Shown: in pieces, positions 37,973 to 49,532 of the stretch | Layout: each line of letters begins with the position of its first letter | How positions within the stretch are numbered: the stretch's first letter is position 1 | Source of the DNA: Brachycybe producta | Lineage: Eukaryota > Arthropoda > Diplopoda > Playtdesmida > Andrognathidae | Assembly: GCA_036925085.1 (NCBI GenBank) | Contig: JAUPFP010000008.1 | Location: forward strand, 4,985,277 to 5,049,276 | Length of the DNA: 64,000 nt | Direction: 5' to 3' | Translations under genes and position numbers: made by a program | The notes under the pieces: model-generated | What the model was told of the DNA's origin: nothing | Database searches by the model: none | The model's input: only the letters and a program-made list of their open reading frames with translations

Positions 37973-40900
37973 ATTTATGTACAAGAACTTTTTTTTAGCA
38001 TCTGTGGACCACTTTCAATAGCTCCTAGGACAAAAGTTCAATAACTACTTTATCTTTTTTTTAATCATAAAATTCAAGCAAAACCTTTCATAAAAAAAAC
38101 TCAAAACATTTTTATTTCTCTGGATATTTTGACTTTGGTGTAAACTCGTACAACTGCTATGCAAAACTTTTCAAAAACTTAGTAATCACCAGGTACTTTT
38201 TCTGTCTAAACGAGGTTTAAGAAAACGTTTCATTTACTAACGTTTCGCTCGATATTTTCTTGTGTCACCAGTTACGAATTTTGAATTCAATATATAGAAA
38301 TAAATATAAATCATTAATCAATATAACGTAAAAGTTTGAATGCATTTCGCATCATACAGATTATTAATGGATCAAATTTATTGTGCATATAGGCCTATAC
38401 AGCTCAAAATTGTATTGCTATATATAAAATTGTAAAAAATAATATTTTCGTCCACCCTGTACGTTGAAAAATAAAACAGTAAAATTCAAACGCACCGAGA
38501 CAACCGATCAAGCAACCATTTGTATTTTTTTGTGTGTGGCACCTTTCATTTTGGGCCATTCAAAATACAAACAAATTTAAAGAGAAAGAGAGAAAATAAA
38601 AACTGCATCATCAACTTAACGTGTGTATACTTGAAAGATACAATTTATCAAAGCCAAAAGTAATCTTTCATCTGCTATATGCCTAAGTGGATTTACTCTT
38701 TAAAAATTAACTTTGGTTGGTCTGAATGACTAATTGCTCAATTTAAATAAGTAAACAAACAGGACTAACAGCTGCTCCCACTCCCCCCTTTCCAAACTTT
38801 TCCATGATCTCGCCCTTACTCCATTACTATAATAGCAGCAGAAGAGAAAAATTATATTGAGAAAAGGAGAAAAAAATATATATTTATCTTTTGACCATAA
38901 CGAACGTGATTTAAAAATATAATATATATCTATCGCAACAAACACACTCCAGCTAAAAAAAACTATCATCGTTTATCATTCGGAAATTTATGAAAAGTTC
39001 CAAGCAATAAAGTTTGTGCCTTTTTTAGTTTGAAGAAAAAAAAACCACGCAATTATATTTTAACAACTGTTTAAGAATAGAAGCAAGAAAAACAGCAACT
39101 TTGAAGCTACTGTTTACAATTATAGATGAAAAGCCACCTGACTACATTCAATGTTCATTTTTTAAACAATTAATTTTCATTATATTGTCGTTTTTTTTTT
39201 GTTAACAATAAGTTCTAATTTTCGGTTGATTTTTTATACCATAAAACCCTATTTGGGCTGTTTGTAACGGAAAGACGACGTTTGAGCATTAAGTTAAGGA
39301 CTCAGGCGCCGGTCAATTCAATTTAATTATGCAGATTTTTTTAATAAATGTTTGGAGAGTTTCAATTTTTTAAAATTATTTTGGATTTTTCCTTTCTGAA
39401 TATTGTATTCCCGATTCCTGTCAGATTTTGGCTATTATTTTTGCCAGAATTTCCGAGTCCTGGTCACAACAATATCACTTGAACTCTAAAAAGTTTGATG
39501 CTACAATAAATTTGTTACAACAATTTATTGTGCAATATAATTGCAGCAAAAATAAACAAAGTTGTTAAAATTGTGGGTATTTTCAGTTACAGCACAAACA
39601 TTTTCTCATAAAACTGACAATTATTCAAACATTATTTTTAAAAGATAAGGAAGAAATTTTGAGATAAATTTGATCAAAATTATATCGAATTATTCCTTTA
39701 ATATTTCTACCACCGAAAAGTTAATTAAAAAAAGTTCACATTTTTTTTACCACCTTAATTTCTTAAAAATCTCACCAATCACTCATCACATTAAATGGCA
39801 GGGCTAAAAATGAATCAATAGTAAAATTTGGCATCCAACTGACAACTAATCAGTGAAAATTGCTACCACACATTTTTTTTCATCGTTTTATCGCCATAAA
39901 ATAAATTATATAATAAAACAAACAGAGAAAAAAAAAGACCACCCTCGTCTGTTCCTTTTTATTTTCTTCAGGAAACCAATTTCTAAATTATACTTAATCT
40001 GGGATAAAATAAATCTGTATTTTTAACATTAAAAAGTGTTAAAATAAACCTTTTGAAATAAAAACTTATCAAAAATTACGTCGAAAAAAAAAACATAAAA
40101 TGCAGACTACAGGAAGAAATTCAACATTGACACGATTGGTTAAATCTGAATATTTAGAAAGAAGCAAAAGTTTAAAAAAAACTAAAATTAGGATGCACTC
40201 CATTAACATTGAAACATTTTCAGATTTAAAGAAGAGAGAGAGGATTTTTTTAAAGGCCCCTTACTATATGAATTTCGGTACAGAAAGAAGAAAATAAGGC
40301 TTGTGTATGTGTGAGTGTCGTTTCCCAGGGGCCTAATGCGGTCACAACATACCAAGTTACAATCTTAATAGAACAAAACACATTTTGCTTGTGAATATAT
40401 TTGTTTCTCTCTCTTTACCCTCTCTTTCTCTCTCTCTCTCTACCCTCTCTCTTCCCATTACATTACTATATTTTTACAGATATAGCAAACGATTGCAACT
40501 GACGGAATATTGTTTGCACAATAAACGTTTTGAAGACACAAGTTTTTGAAAGACACGCACCGTTAACAATGTGCTTCATAAAACACAAAAGTTTTACTTA
40601 AAAACAAAACGAATGCAAAAGCATAAATGATGAGAAATCATAAAACATTTATACACATTGCATGTGTGTGTTTGTGTGTGTGCGCATATGTACGAAGAAG
40701 AAAAAAAAAATATATTCTTTAGTAGTTTGTCAATATGAAAAATAATCACATCAGTACTACCATAAACACATTTATAAGATTAAAACTAAGGGAAAAAGAA
40801 GTGAATAATGTGCAAAATATACCAACAAGTATAATAACATAATAAATGTAAGATGCATGTAGAAAAGAGATTAAATCAGTAGAAGAAGAAGAAAAAAAAC

Positions 40901-41267
40901 TTCCATAATTTAACACGAAATAAGTTTGCAATTTTATGTTGCACACAAAACTTCTTCTGATATATAATATCGTGTTGTATATATACGTATTTCTCTATGT
41001 TGTGACATAGGAAACCTGAGAAAGGGTAAAGGACTTTTTATCTTATGCCAGTCACAACAGAAGCTGCATAATAGAAAGTCATTACGGCAGATTTGTAGGT
41101 GCCAGTGTAATTACCACAACTGCCAGGTTTTCTCTTTTATTATCTATCTCGAACTTCTTCTTTCCAGAAAGAGACCCCCAAGAAGAAAGATTTTCTCGTC
41201 TAATGTGTGTGCGTATGTCTCTCTCTCTTATCTCATCCATCCAAAACTCAGGAGCGAAAACATTAAG

Positions 41268-41270
<3 letters not shown>
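37973..41270. other. Spacer with microsatellites
   Basis: AT-rich. It holds a compound CT tract at 40408-40452 and (GT)n at 40665-40681. CAGAATTTCCGAGTCCTGGTCAC near 39450 resembles the right flank of FB-2 copies. No coding-like frame. Confidence 0.45.
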
Positions 41271-41318
<48 letters not shown>

Positions 41319-41339
41319 ATATATATATATATATATATT
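41271..41339. repeat. (AT)n microsatellite
   Basis: About 68 bases of AT interrupted once by ACATGT. Confidence 0.97.
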
Positions 41340-41772
41340 GAGAAAACTCTTGGTAACGAAATTGGAGAGGAGAAAAATAAGGTCTCTGCAACGAACGACA
41401 CCTAACTTCAATCTTTCAACCTCATTCACCTCCAATCTCCTTGAACCAACAACAACAACCTCTTCAGAAAATTTTTTGTTGTCTTTTTCTAAGAAAACGA
41501 AACGACTTTTTTTTTTTACTGAAAACACTCACCCACACTTTCAAAGGGTTAATTCTACAGCTACCTAAATTCAAGTATTACTTCAGCACAATTGCAGGTT
41601 TATCTATGTGTGTGTGTAATACTTTAAGATATACAACTATATCATAGATAAGAAAGGACATTAGGACAGAAAACAACCTAAGGTCTCTTTTACTCAAACT
41701 TATTCAAAACAAATGCTTTGATGTTTACGATTGTATTTTAGAAATTTGCCTTAGCATAATTTAAATTTGAGA
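41340..41772. other. Spacer, no gene seen
   Basis: The 121-codon plus-strand frame at 41203-41568 crosses the AT array and is S/T/F-rich from low-complexity sequence; not judged coding. Confidence 0.45.
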
Positions 41773-42300
41773 CTTAAGGTGGCTTTATAGATATTCATTT
41801 TGTTTTTGTCTACACAGATGGCGCCACTGCAGTGGTTATTATGTTATTTACCGTGTCTCTTCCCCAACCACAATTTTGAGAAAATTTGTATTTTTTAAGC
41901 GAACGTTTTTTAAACAGAAACATTACGAAAAAAATTCGAAGTGTTTTAGAAATCAGAATAGTTGGTGATAATACTAAAAATTGTTTTATGATGATATCTT
42001 TTAAAATAAACTTTTTGGGACAGTCTGAAAAAGGCGCAAATAATTTTTCATGGATTGCCAATGGAAAACCCAAAAAACCGGTCCTTTTCAAACTAAACTA
42101 TAAAATGTTTATTTTTTAAAGATATTGCCATATATCTCTTTAACCAATCTAGTTTTGAAAACAATTTGCATTTTTTTTCGTAATGTTTTTTAAAAAAAAC
42201 TTTCACTTGAGGTGATTGCGTCCGAATTTTATAAAAACGTCTATGGACAGCACAGTGACAGTATCACTATGTATTTCTATGGCGAGCTGGTGGCGCCGCC
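41773..42300. mobile_element. Dispersed ~500-bp element with GATGGCGCC ends, copy 2
   Basis: Collinear with 11747-12270: CTTAAGGTGGCTTTATAGAT, then GATGGCGCCACTGCAGTGG, TTTGTATTTTTTAAGCGAAC, AAACTTTTTGGGACAGT and AACTAAACTATAAAATG. The right TIR is worn (GGTGGCGCCGCC near 42290). No coding capacity. Confidence 0.8.
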
Positions 42301-42753
42301 GAGCACTACACGGACAAATTAAATGTTTAAACAGCCTTCTTAAAACGTTAAAAAAAACACAAACTCTATTCGTCTTCTTCAACTAATGACATTTTTTGGC
42401 ATATTGCACATAACACAGCTCGTTTTAAGATCACACATCCATTTGATCTTTGTTAAAGAATAGATTTAGCGCAACTAAAACAAGTAGCCAAAAAAAAAAC
42501 ATTCTAACTAAACTTTTGAAAAATGGGAAAATAAAACTGCTCAAGATAACGGCTTTGAGGATGAGCCACTTTCAGGAGGAGTTTTCTTTGCCGTCACCAT
42601 TTTGCCTTTTTTTTAAGTTTTATTAAAGACAAAGTGTTACCAGTTGCAAAAATATTTTGCAGCCAATCGATAACTTCGATAAAGCACAAACCTTTAACCT
42701 TTTTAACGTGTTTTTATAAACGGCTGACTTTCAAACTCTGGTTATTTTTTGTG
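42301..42753. other. Spacer with a 19-codon ATG frame
   Basis: Mostly AT-rich. At 42541-42600 on the minus strand a 19-codon frame begins in a good initiation context (GGCAAAATGG) and encodes VTAKKTPPESGSSSKPLS after the Met, with a GC-rich codon pattern, then TGA. It could be a short uORF or first-exon relic; nothing else supports it. Confidence 0.3.
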
Positions 42754-42995
42754 CTTCAGAAACAAATTCTTCTTTTTTTTCCTGGACCACAGTGCGAGGT
42801 AGGTCAATGATGACAATGAATGACGAGAGATGAGAATGAGCCAGTGTTTTACGACCAGCTGCTCTGTCTGACGTCAACTCCGTAGTGCCGGGTAAAATTA
42901 TGAAAGACAAACACAACAACCATGCTCCAACCGAGATTCGAACCCGGGACCCCTCATCCCCCAGGACAACGATCAACGTCTGCACTTCAGAAACA
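42754..42995 (-). mobile_element. tRNA-derived SINE with 11-bp target duplication
   Basis: The insertion 42765-42984 lies between two copies of CTTCAGAAACA (42754-42764 and 42985-42995). On the minus strand it begins TGCAGACGTTGATCG. About 40 bases in it has CCCGGGTTCGAATCTCGGT: a Pol III B box (GGTTCGAATC) and a T arm pairing CCGGG with CTCGG through one G-T pair. It ends GTGGTCCAGG and an A-rich tail. The A box and acceptor stem are not intact, so it is a SINE rather than a tRNA gene. The 84-codon frame across it is spurious. Confidence 0.75.
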
Positions 42996-43171
42996 CCACT
43001 GCGAAGAAATGAAAAGTGTGTTAAAAACTATACTAATAGCTAAATCACAATAGCCAAGTCTGTCTGGCGATGTGTAACGCTGTACGAACAAGGACAAAAA
43101 CCTTTAAACAAACACATGTGAGGGCAGTGGAGGAGAGGAGAGAAGGAAACGTCCTTCATTCAGTGACCTTC

Positions 43172-43399
43172 AGTATTTGAATAAAATAGTTCAACTAGAA
43201 TGTCCCGAAACGGGATATGGTGGCATGTGGGGTCACTGGGGGCTTGGTGCAAAATCGGAACGAGTGGAGAGTTAGAACCAGCAAGGCCGACCCTGCTGCT
43301 TGCGGGATAAGGTACAGGAAATGATGATGATGATGAACTAGAATGTCCCGTCATACATGACGGGTTGCCCACGTCATATATGGCGGGTTATCCCACTAG
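43172..43399 (+). mobile_element. Helitron-like 3-prime end, copy 4, split by a retroposon
   Basis: After the retroposon the sequence reads CCCGTCATACATGACGGG, TTGCCCAC, then GTCATATATGGCGGGTTATC, CCACTAG followed by T. This is the same hairpin and CTAG-T terminus as copies 1 to 3, here on the plus strand, with the last hairpin unit present about twice in tandem. Where its 5-prime part begins is unknown; the left limit given is arbitrary. Confidence 0.65.
43193..43350 (+). mobile_element. 128-bp retroposon with (ATG)n tail and 15-bp target duplication
   Basis: The insert 43208-43335 is bounded by two perfect copies of AACTAGAATGTCCCG. It starts AAACGGGATATGGTGGCATG and ends GGATAAGGTACAGGAAATG then ATGATGATG. 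A simple-repeat 3-prime tail plus a 15-bp duplication is the mark of LINE-driven insertion. No B box is evident, so it could be a non-tRNA SINE or a truncated LINE 3-prime end. Confidence 0.8.
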
Positions 43400-43788
43400 T
43401 ATTTTAATGTTTGGATATTTTTCAACATGAAAATAATCTTAAGTGATTGAACTACTATTTTAGTTTCTAAAACCTTTAAAAGTTTCTCTTAATTTTGCTC
43501 TTAAAAGACAAAAACCAAAGTTTTAAAAGCATTTTTTACACTTTTAAAACTATCTTAACTAATATGTAAGTCACAAATTCAATTGGTATTATTTGCTACT
43601 ACTATACTTGCCCTCCATATACGATGTTATTTAAAAAGCGAATAACGTGACAAGAGGTTATGTCAATACACAAGTACCTATAATATTCTAAGAAATATTC
43701 AAATAGGATTTAAAGCATCATCATCATCATCATATCACACTGCAACCATGCAGTTTATATATTATATATTTTCTATAAAAATGAATTC
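43400..43788. other. Spacer with dispersed-repeat fragment
   Basis: CCTTAAGTGATTGAACTACT-like sequence at about 43440 recurs near 25343 and 50127. (ATC)n at 43716-43732. No coding-like frame until 43789. Confidence 0.45.
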
Positions 43789-43962
43789 ATGGCGGGCAAT
43801 TTCAATCATAAGGAGGAGGCGGCGGCGGAGAAAGAGAGGAGTAGGAATAGAAGGAAACTCATTGCACTGGAGATGCAAAATAACGTAGAAATCGCACGCG
43901 CAAAAGAACCATTTAATCAGCTTGAAGCACATTATAAGCTTGAAGAGATGAACGTTAAATAA
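43789..43962 (+). CDS. Small charged ORF (57 codons), unknown function
   Basis: An ATG at 43789 in the context TTCATGGCG opens 57 codons to TAA. The protein starts MAGNFNHKEEAAAEKERSRN, continues RRKLIALEMQNNVEIARAKE and ends QLEAHYKLEEMNVK: highly charged, without proline until residue 41, and likely alpha-helical or coiled-coil. G+C is well above the flanks. The frame is open upstream to a TAA at 43711, so the segment could also be the 3-prime exon of a larger gene. The style resembles C-terminal helices of Myb/SANT or MADF-type DNA-binding proteins and transposon accessory proteins, but that is only an impression. Confidence 0.4.
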   Translation: MAGNFNHKEEAAAEKERSRNRRKLIALEMQNNVEIARAKEPFNQLEAHYKLEEMNVK

Positions 43963-45596
43963 GATTACGATTTCGTCTCTTTTCTAAAATATGTGCTCCA
44001 AAAAGATTATATAAAAAGGACACATAGACACAAGTACACATAGTGTAGATAGATAGAGAGAGAGGTTTTTGGGCCCTCCCACCCCCCCATTACAATTTAG
44101 TGCATCAACGAGTAAAACCCTACTCTCCCCTCAAAACTCTCCTAAATCCCTCCCTGAAACCTCCCCTTAATCTTTCTAAATATCATCCTGGTCGTTTATT
44201 TTAATGAGGGCATAATTTAGTTTAAGTAATTAGGGCAGTGGAATTTACGGTGGAAAAAAAAAGGTCAAATGATTAATATATATAAAAAAAATAATATAAT
44301 AAGATCCGCCCCAAAACCTAATATAACACTTTCTTCTTCTTCTTCGAAATAATAATTTTTTAAAAAAATATTCGGATTCAAAAACATATGTCTTTTATAA
44401 TGCACTACCGTCGAGTTGGCAATTAGCATAAATATTATTAATAATGTCACATATGTATGTGTGTGTGTGTAAATGAAGAAAATGTGAATTATAAAAGTTT
44501 TCAGCACTTAATATGACGAATAAATTAAAGTATTAAAAAGAGAAAAAAAATCTATCTAAAAATGCGACAAAAGAAACACAAAAAAAAACACACAAGACAG
44601 AATGAGATAGTTGAGAAAAATCACACACATTAACAGTAAAAGTTTTATGTATGTAAATCACAATGCTAAAAATCCTAAACCCCGTGACATGATTGTTAAA
44701 AACAAGAAAAATCTAGGCCTATATTTAAATTAGGCGAATAAATACAACATTGTATCTCAATAGGGAGAGATAGAACATAATACAGGGTGAGAACTACACG
44801 TGAACATCTAATTAAAGTTACCCTTTTCCGTTTAGACTCAACTTTTCTCAGATGACATTTTCATGCAAAAACGCACTTTTTGTTTGGTGTAAACGGGGCA
44901 TAATTGTATGTAACTTATGACATAGTGAAACTAGACGTAATTTTTTAAAAGGTTTGCTAGAAATGAGTAGATAGTTAGCTGGTAAATGTACTAAAAAGTA
45001 GTTTTCATTACAATAACTTCAGAAAAATGACCAAAATAAAACATTGTTAAATATTAATGTTTTCAAATTGCTATAAAAAAACTTATTTTTATATTTTGAC
45101 AGATTTATTTACATACTAATTATAGTATCAAACTTTCAGATGAAATTCATTAAAATAATTAAAATTCCATAACTTTTTATGACAATCCTGTTAGAGTAAA
45201 ATTTATATTTGACATAATTACATTATGAAACAAATAATTTAAAGTTGTATAGGTTATATAGTCAAGAATTCTGAATATTGGACTAACATTTTTTTACACA
45301 ATTAACTGATCAATGATCATTAACCAACTTAAAAGGTTTAACAAAAAAAAAGCCCCATCATAACTCCACAAATATGGAACTTGGCTACAAATAAGATTTC
45401 TTTGTAACCTGTCTGTATTAATAAACATCCAATTTAAACCAAAGCACACACAAAAAAACATATTCTCTTTCTATATATACATTATATATACAACGTAATA
45501 TATATATATACACATAGAAAGTAGCTAATACACTACGGGTATGTTTCGCCATAGGTGGCAAACTTTTAATTAAAAACCCTATATTTATTGGTGTAG
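43963..45596. other. Spacer, no gene seen
   Basis: AT-rich, with (GT)n at 44455-44471. The C-rich stretch at 44070-44165 has no clear frame. Confidence 0.5.
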
Positions 45597-45699
45597 GTCT
45601 CTCTCTCTTTCACTTTCACTCTCTCTCTCTCTCTCTCCCCCCCCCCCCTCTGCAAAAGCATGTATTTTTTCTCTCTCTCAGCTCACCAAATGTGGTTCA

Positions 45700-45736
<37 letters not shown>
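45597..45736. repeat. CT-rich tract with two (CT)n arrays and a C-run
   Basis: (CT)n at 45597-45637, C-run 45638-45649, and (CT)n at 45703-45736. Confidence 0.95.
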
Positions 45737-45738
<2 letters not shown>

Positions 45739-47762
45739 CACAATCTACGTAAAACTATGCAACCGTTACAAAAAAAATAGATGCTGTTACCATTACATAG
45801 GATTTTCATAGCCTCTATATAGCAAGGTTTTAGCTTAATAAAACTCCCCCCTTCCACAAACACATCCTATACATATATATATATGAAAGAATGAAGAGAA
45901 ATTTTCCCAATTAAAAACAGTCACTAATAAATTAAGCTATAATTGGGTGATAACTTCTTCCTCTCTTCTTCTGTGTTTTTTTTATAAAAAAAAATGACTT
46001 CATATTTTTTTTCTTCTTCAACTTTACTCAAATTATTATTAGTTACATGTAATTTATAAGTTTTAGATGAAACTTTTATGTTGCACAAAATGATTACATT
46101 AATTTCATATCTCAAACTGAAGAGAACAGACTCTCGAACGCTTAATTCAACTCTTAAAAAAAGGGGGGGGGGGAGCTTAGGTTTAAATTCAAGTAGCACT
46201 TCAGGGTCAGACTTGAAATTTTCAATTGAGGGGAGGGTAACTTTTTTTGGAGTTTTCTTCAATTCTTCACCCTCTACAATATTTCGTGTAAGTAAACTAT
46301 TACTATAACTAATTATCCTGTTTGCGTGTAAAATAAACAAAAAAAAAAAGCTATACAGATAAGAATGTTGCAGAACAAAAACGAGTCTTTATCTGACAAC
46401 CTGGAGACAACAATTTAACCTCAATTACATTTGTGTGCCCAAAAACGTTGTAGTCTAATGTTATTTGAAGAAAAGCAGTCAGACATTGATGATAAGTAGC
46501 AAAAAATTATCAATTACACTAAAAGATGATAAAAAAAACTTACCTTTTTCGAAAAAAACTACCAAGTTTTTAGAGCCAATCAACATAGTCTACACAGAAA
46601 TCAGATGTGCACTTGAGAACGATTAATATTCTAGCCAACTACACTCTGCCTATGTTATGGAAAAAGGTACAGAAAATTAGTTACATAATAAAACGGGAGC
46701 ACTGTTGTGGTAGATAATTTAAATATTCATCTAAGGCAATTTTTAACGTTATTTAGGTGTCACTTCTCGTTTTTGCACAAGTCGTGAACCATAACCAACG
46801 TAGACTTGACCAGAGCATAATTCTTACATTACTGGTCATTTATTTCTAGGCATAAAAATAAACTTGTATTATGGGGCTCTTAAATTTCAGACAATGCATT
46901 ATTTCAGCTGCACCAGAACACATTGCAATTGTTACTGGGTTTAGAGGTCCCCCTCCCTATATCTTTGGGTTTTGATAAGGCATTTTGCATGCTGAAATTG
47001 GACTTTTGTTCCTCTGCCACAAGCCTTCTTGGCTGCTTGCAGAGTAATTTTCCAAATCCAAAAATTAATATTCTGTAAACTTCCAAAAAAAAAAATGCAG
47101 CACTAACAGAACAAATGCAGCCATTTATGATTGAATTTGAATGCATTACCCATGATACATCTTAAGTGTTGAAATTCAGTCACTTCTACCAATCATATAC
47201 TACTGTTAATAATTATATATTGAATATTTTTATTTGTTTCACTAGTCTTACTACAAGAGTGACTGAAGTTGACTTAAAACAACGTTTTTCAAACGCATTT
47301 CTAATCTAAAATGGACATAAACAGTTCCTTAAAAAAACTGTTAACGTAATGAGCATTCTATTGCTAAATATTTTTAAAAGGATACATCTACTTCAGCTTT
47401 TCACATATAGAAAGCATTTCACTCTTATTTTGTCTATGGTTTTACCTAAATAAAATAAACCTACCCCTTTTTTACTGTCCAGAACAAATATCTAGTCTAT
47501 GAAATATATATACAAGAAATTAGGATAATCCTATTGAAATGCATAGTGGACACATGGACACACATCCACAAGTTAAGTCCTTTCTATATTGCCTCATGTC
47601 CAAAATGCGTTGTCTGCCACTTGCAAAAGAGAACTAATTTCTGAGAACCACCAAATGCCACCACAACGACATCCATAAAAATTCTTTTTGGCGACCACAC
47701 ACACATATACACACACATTAAGTACATTTATGAAAGGAATGTCTAGCTAGAGACATTGAAAA
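45737..47762. other. Spacer; long frames without ATG
   Basis: A 138-codon minus-strand open stretch at 45924-46340 lacks an ATG start and lies over pyrimidine-skewed sequence. It includes LKKTPKKVTLPSIENFKSDP but no family motif. At 46904-47146 a minus-strand frame ends SKPSNNCNVFWCS. Neither has support beyond being open. Confidence 0.35.
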
Positions 47763-47788
47763 GAGAGAGAGAGAGAGAGAGCGAGAGC
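47763..47788. repeat. (GA)n microsatellite
   Basis: About 12 units with one C interruption. Confidence 0.95.
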
Positions 47789-48578
47789 TAAATGACGAAA
47801 AAGGCAAAAAAATATAAAACTGATAAAATAAGCTTAAGAGTTGAAAACGTCATATATGGCAGCCATAATGCACGACCATTTAAAATATTTTCAAAAATGC
47901 ATAAAAAGCGTAAAAAAATGTCTGTCTCCAAACAAGAAAAAAAGTAGAAAATTGCAATATCATCTACAGAAGAAGCAAACAAACAACATAACTTGAATCT
48001 AAATATCATTTGTATTCTTCAAAGCACAAAGAATAAACTGTCAAAAATATATAAACATATTTATGATATAAGTGGCATTTTCTCTAACATGTTTTTTTTT
48101 AAAAAAAGCTAAGGTACACACAACTTAAAAATTACAACCACATCTCAAAATATGCCCTTTCCATAGGCCTACCGAGTGTGTGTGTGTGTGTGTATCATCA
48201 TCGTCAGAAGTTGCAAAATAAGAAAAAAAATCTCTCCTAACTAAACTTGAACTTAAAGCAATAAATATTTCAAAAGAGATGAGAAATGACTCTCTTAACG
48301 CCATAATAATATCCAACACAGGACAAATAAACTTAAATTATGACAAAATCCCCTTTTCACTTTCAATCATAATCATAACTAGTAAAAGAAACGGAAACAA
48401 ATAGTTTCCTTTTCTGATCTATTCATCAAAAGCTCAAAACTAACAAAAAAATTTTTTTTTAAAGTTGACATTTCAATTATTTTAATTTGATGGACTCGAA
48501 ATGAAAACGAAAAAGGTCAAAAGAGAACATCAATACAAGAATATAATTTACTGATACGTTAAATTTTAAGGGTAAATG

Positions 48579-48609
<31 letters not shown>

Positions 48610-49213
48610 GCAAACCAGAAAAAAACTGTTTCTAATATATTTTTCAGGCAATCTATAAAGTCATTTAAAAAAATTAAGACGGTTGTTAGAAACTAGACTA
48701 GTAAACGATAATACAAAAAATATACTTCATTTTAATTTTTTTCTAGTTTTTAATTTACATGTATTTTAATAAACTTCGAAGCTTTTTTTTTTTTAAAAAA
48801 ATTGCCCTTCAAATCGGTTTGATTGAAAAGTTAAAGCAAGAAAAAATATTAATCAGTAAATTACAGCAAAAAAATGATGGAAAGTAATATGTTCAAAACA
48901 AATTACCATAAAAATTATTACATAAATATACTGTAAGAGAAGTTTCAGCAGAATTTTGCAGCAAACAGCAATGCCTTTTTTTTCTATATACTTCATTTGC
49001 ATTCAACTCCACATACGTTAACACAACCATATGCTTGAAATACAAGTACATTTTTTCTTCTTTTGTATTTTCATCTCAATCTTTTTGATTAATATAGAAA
49101 ACTTAATGTTTTGCATAAGCGCCGTAGAGACAAAATGCCTTTTACAGTCAAAAGGATCTAACACGTTGTTAATGGTGTGGCCAATGTCTCTCTCAACAAA
49201 TGTGACGACCACA
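47789..49213. other. Spacer with GT/CA arrays
   Basis: (GT)n at 48176-48193 and (CA)n at 48580-48605. A minus-strand frame at 49018-49212 includes FVERDIGHTINNVLDPFDCK. It is open but has no convincing splice context and ends in lysine-rich low complexity. Confidence 0.4.
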
Positions 49214-49339
49214 TCTTAAGGAATGAAGACTCTTATTTGTAATCATCTTTAAGGCAAAACTAGTGCTAAACTCATCAATTTTTATATATGAAAGTTTTTA
49301 ATTAAAATTCAATTTTTAACAATTAAGAATACGACCCAT
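49214..49339. mobile_element. Palindromic MITE, family FB-1, copy c
   Basis: The right end CAATTAAGAATACGACCC is clear, as is the interior CTAGTGCTAAACTCATCAA. The left end is worn. Confidence 0.6.
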
Positions 49340-49400
49340 AATGCTCAGATATTGGCTGCAAGCTTTCATGTTTCAACAAATTTGATTTTTTCGAGACTTG

Positions 49401-49532
49401 AGGGTCGTATTCTTAATTAATTACTAAGTCAAAGATAGTGTTAAACTTATGAACTTTCGATAGAAAGATTCATATTAAAATTAATCACTTTAGTACTAGC
49501 TTTGACTTAAAAGTCATTAAGAATACGACCCT
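49401..49532. mobile_element. Palindromic MITE, family FB-1, copy d (best preserved)
   Basis: AGGGTCGTATTCTTAATTAA on the left is the exact mirror of TTAAGAATACGACCCT on the right over 16 bases. ACTAAGTCAAAGATAGTGTTA mirrors ACTAGCTTTGACTT inside. Total 132 bp, no coding capacity. Confidence 0.85.

Noticed and set aside
42930-42975. Possible tRNA gene (T-arm with GGTTCGAATC on the minus strand)
   Set aside because: No matching acceptor stem, D arm or clear A box; flanking duplication and A-rich tail mark it as a SINE.
45924-46340. 138-codon minus-strand open stretch
   Set aside because: No ATG start, pyrimidine-skewed sequence, no motif; one such frame is near what chance allows in 64 kb.
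46904-47146. Minus-strand frame ending in NNCNVFWCS, considered as a cyclic neuropeptide precursor
   Set aside because: No signal peptide, no dibasic cleavage site before the cysteines and no amidation glycine; ends directly at the stop.
49018-49212. Minus-strand frame with FVERDIGHTINNVLDPFDCK
   Set aside because: No good donor, and the second half is lysine-rich low complexity; abuts an FB-1 MITE.
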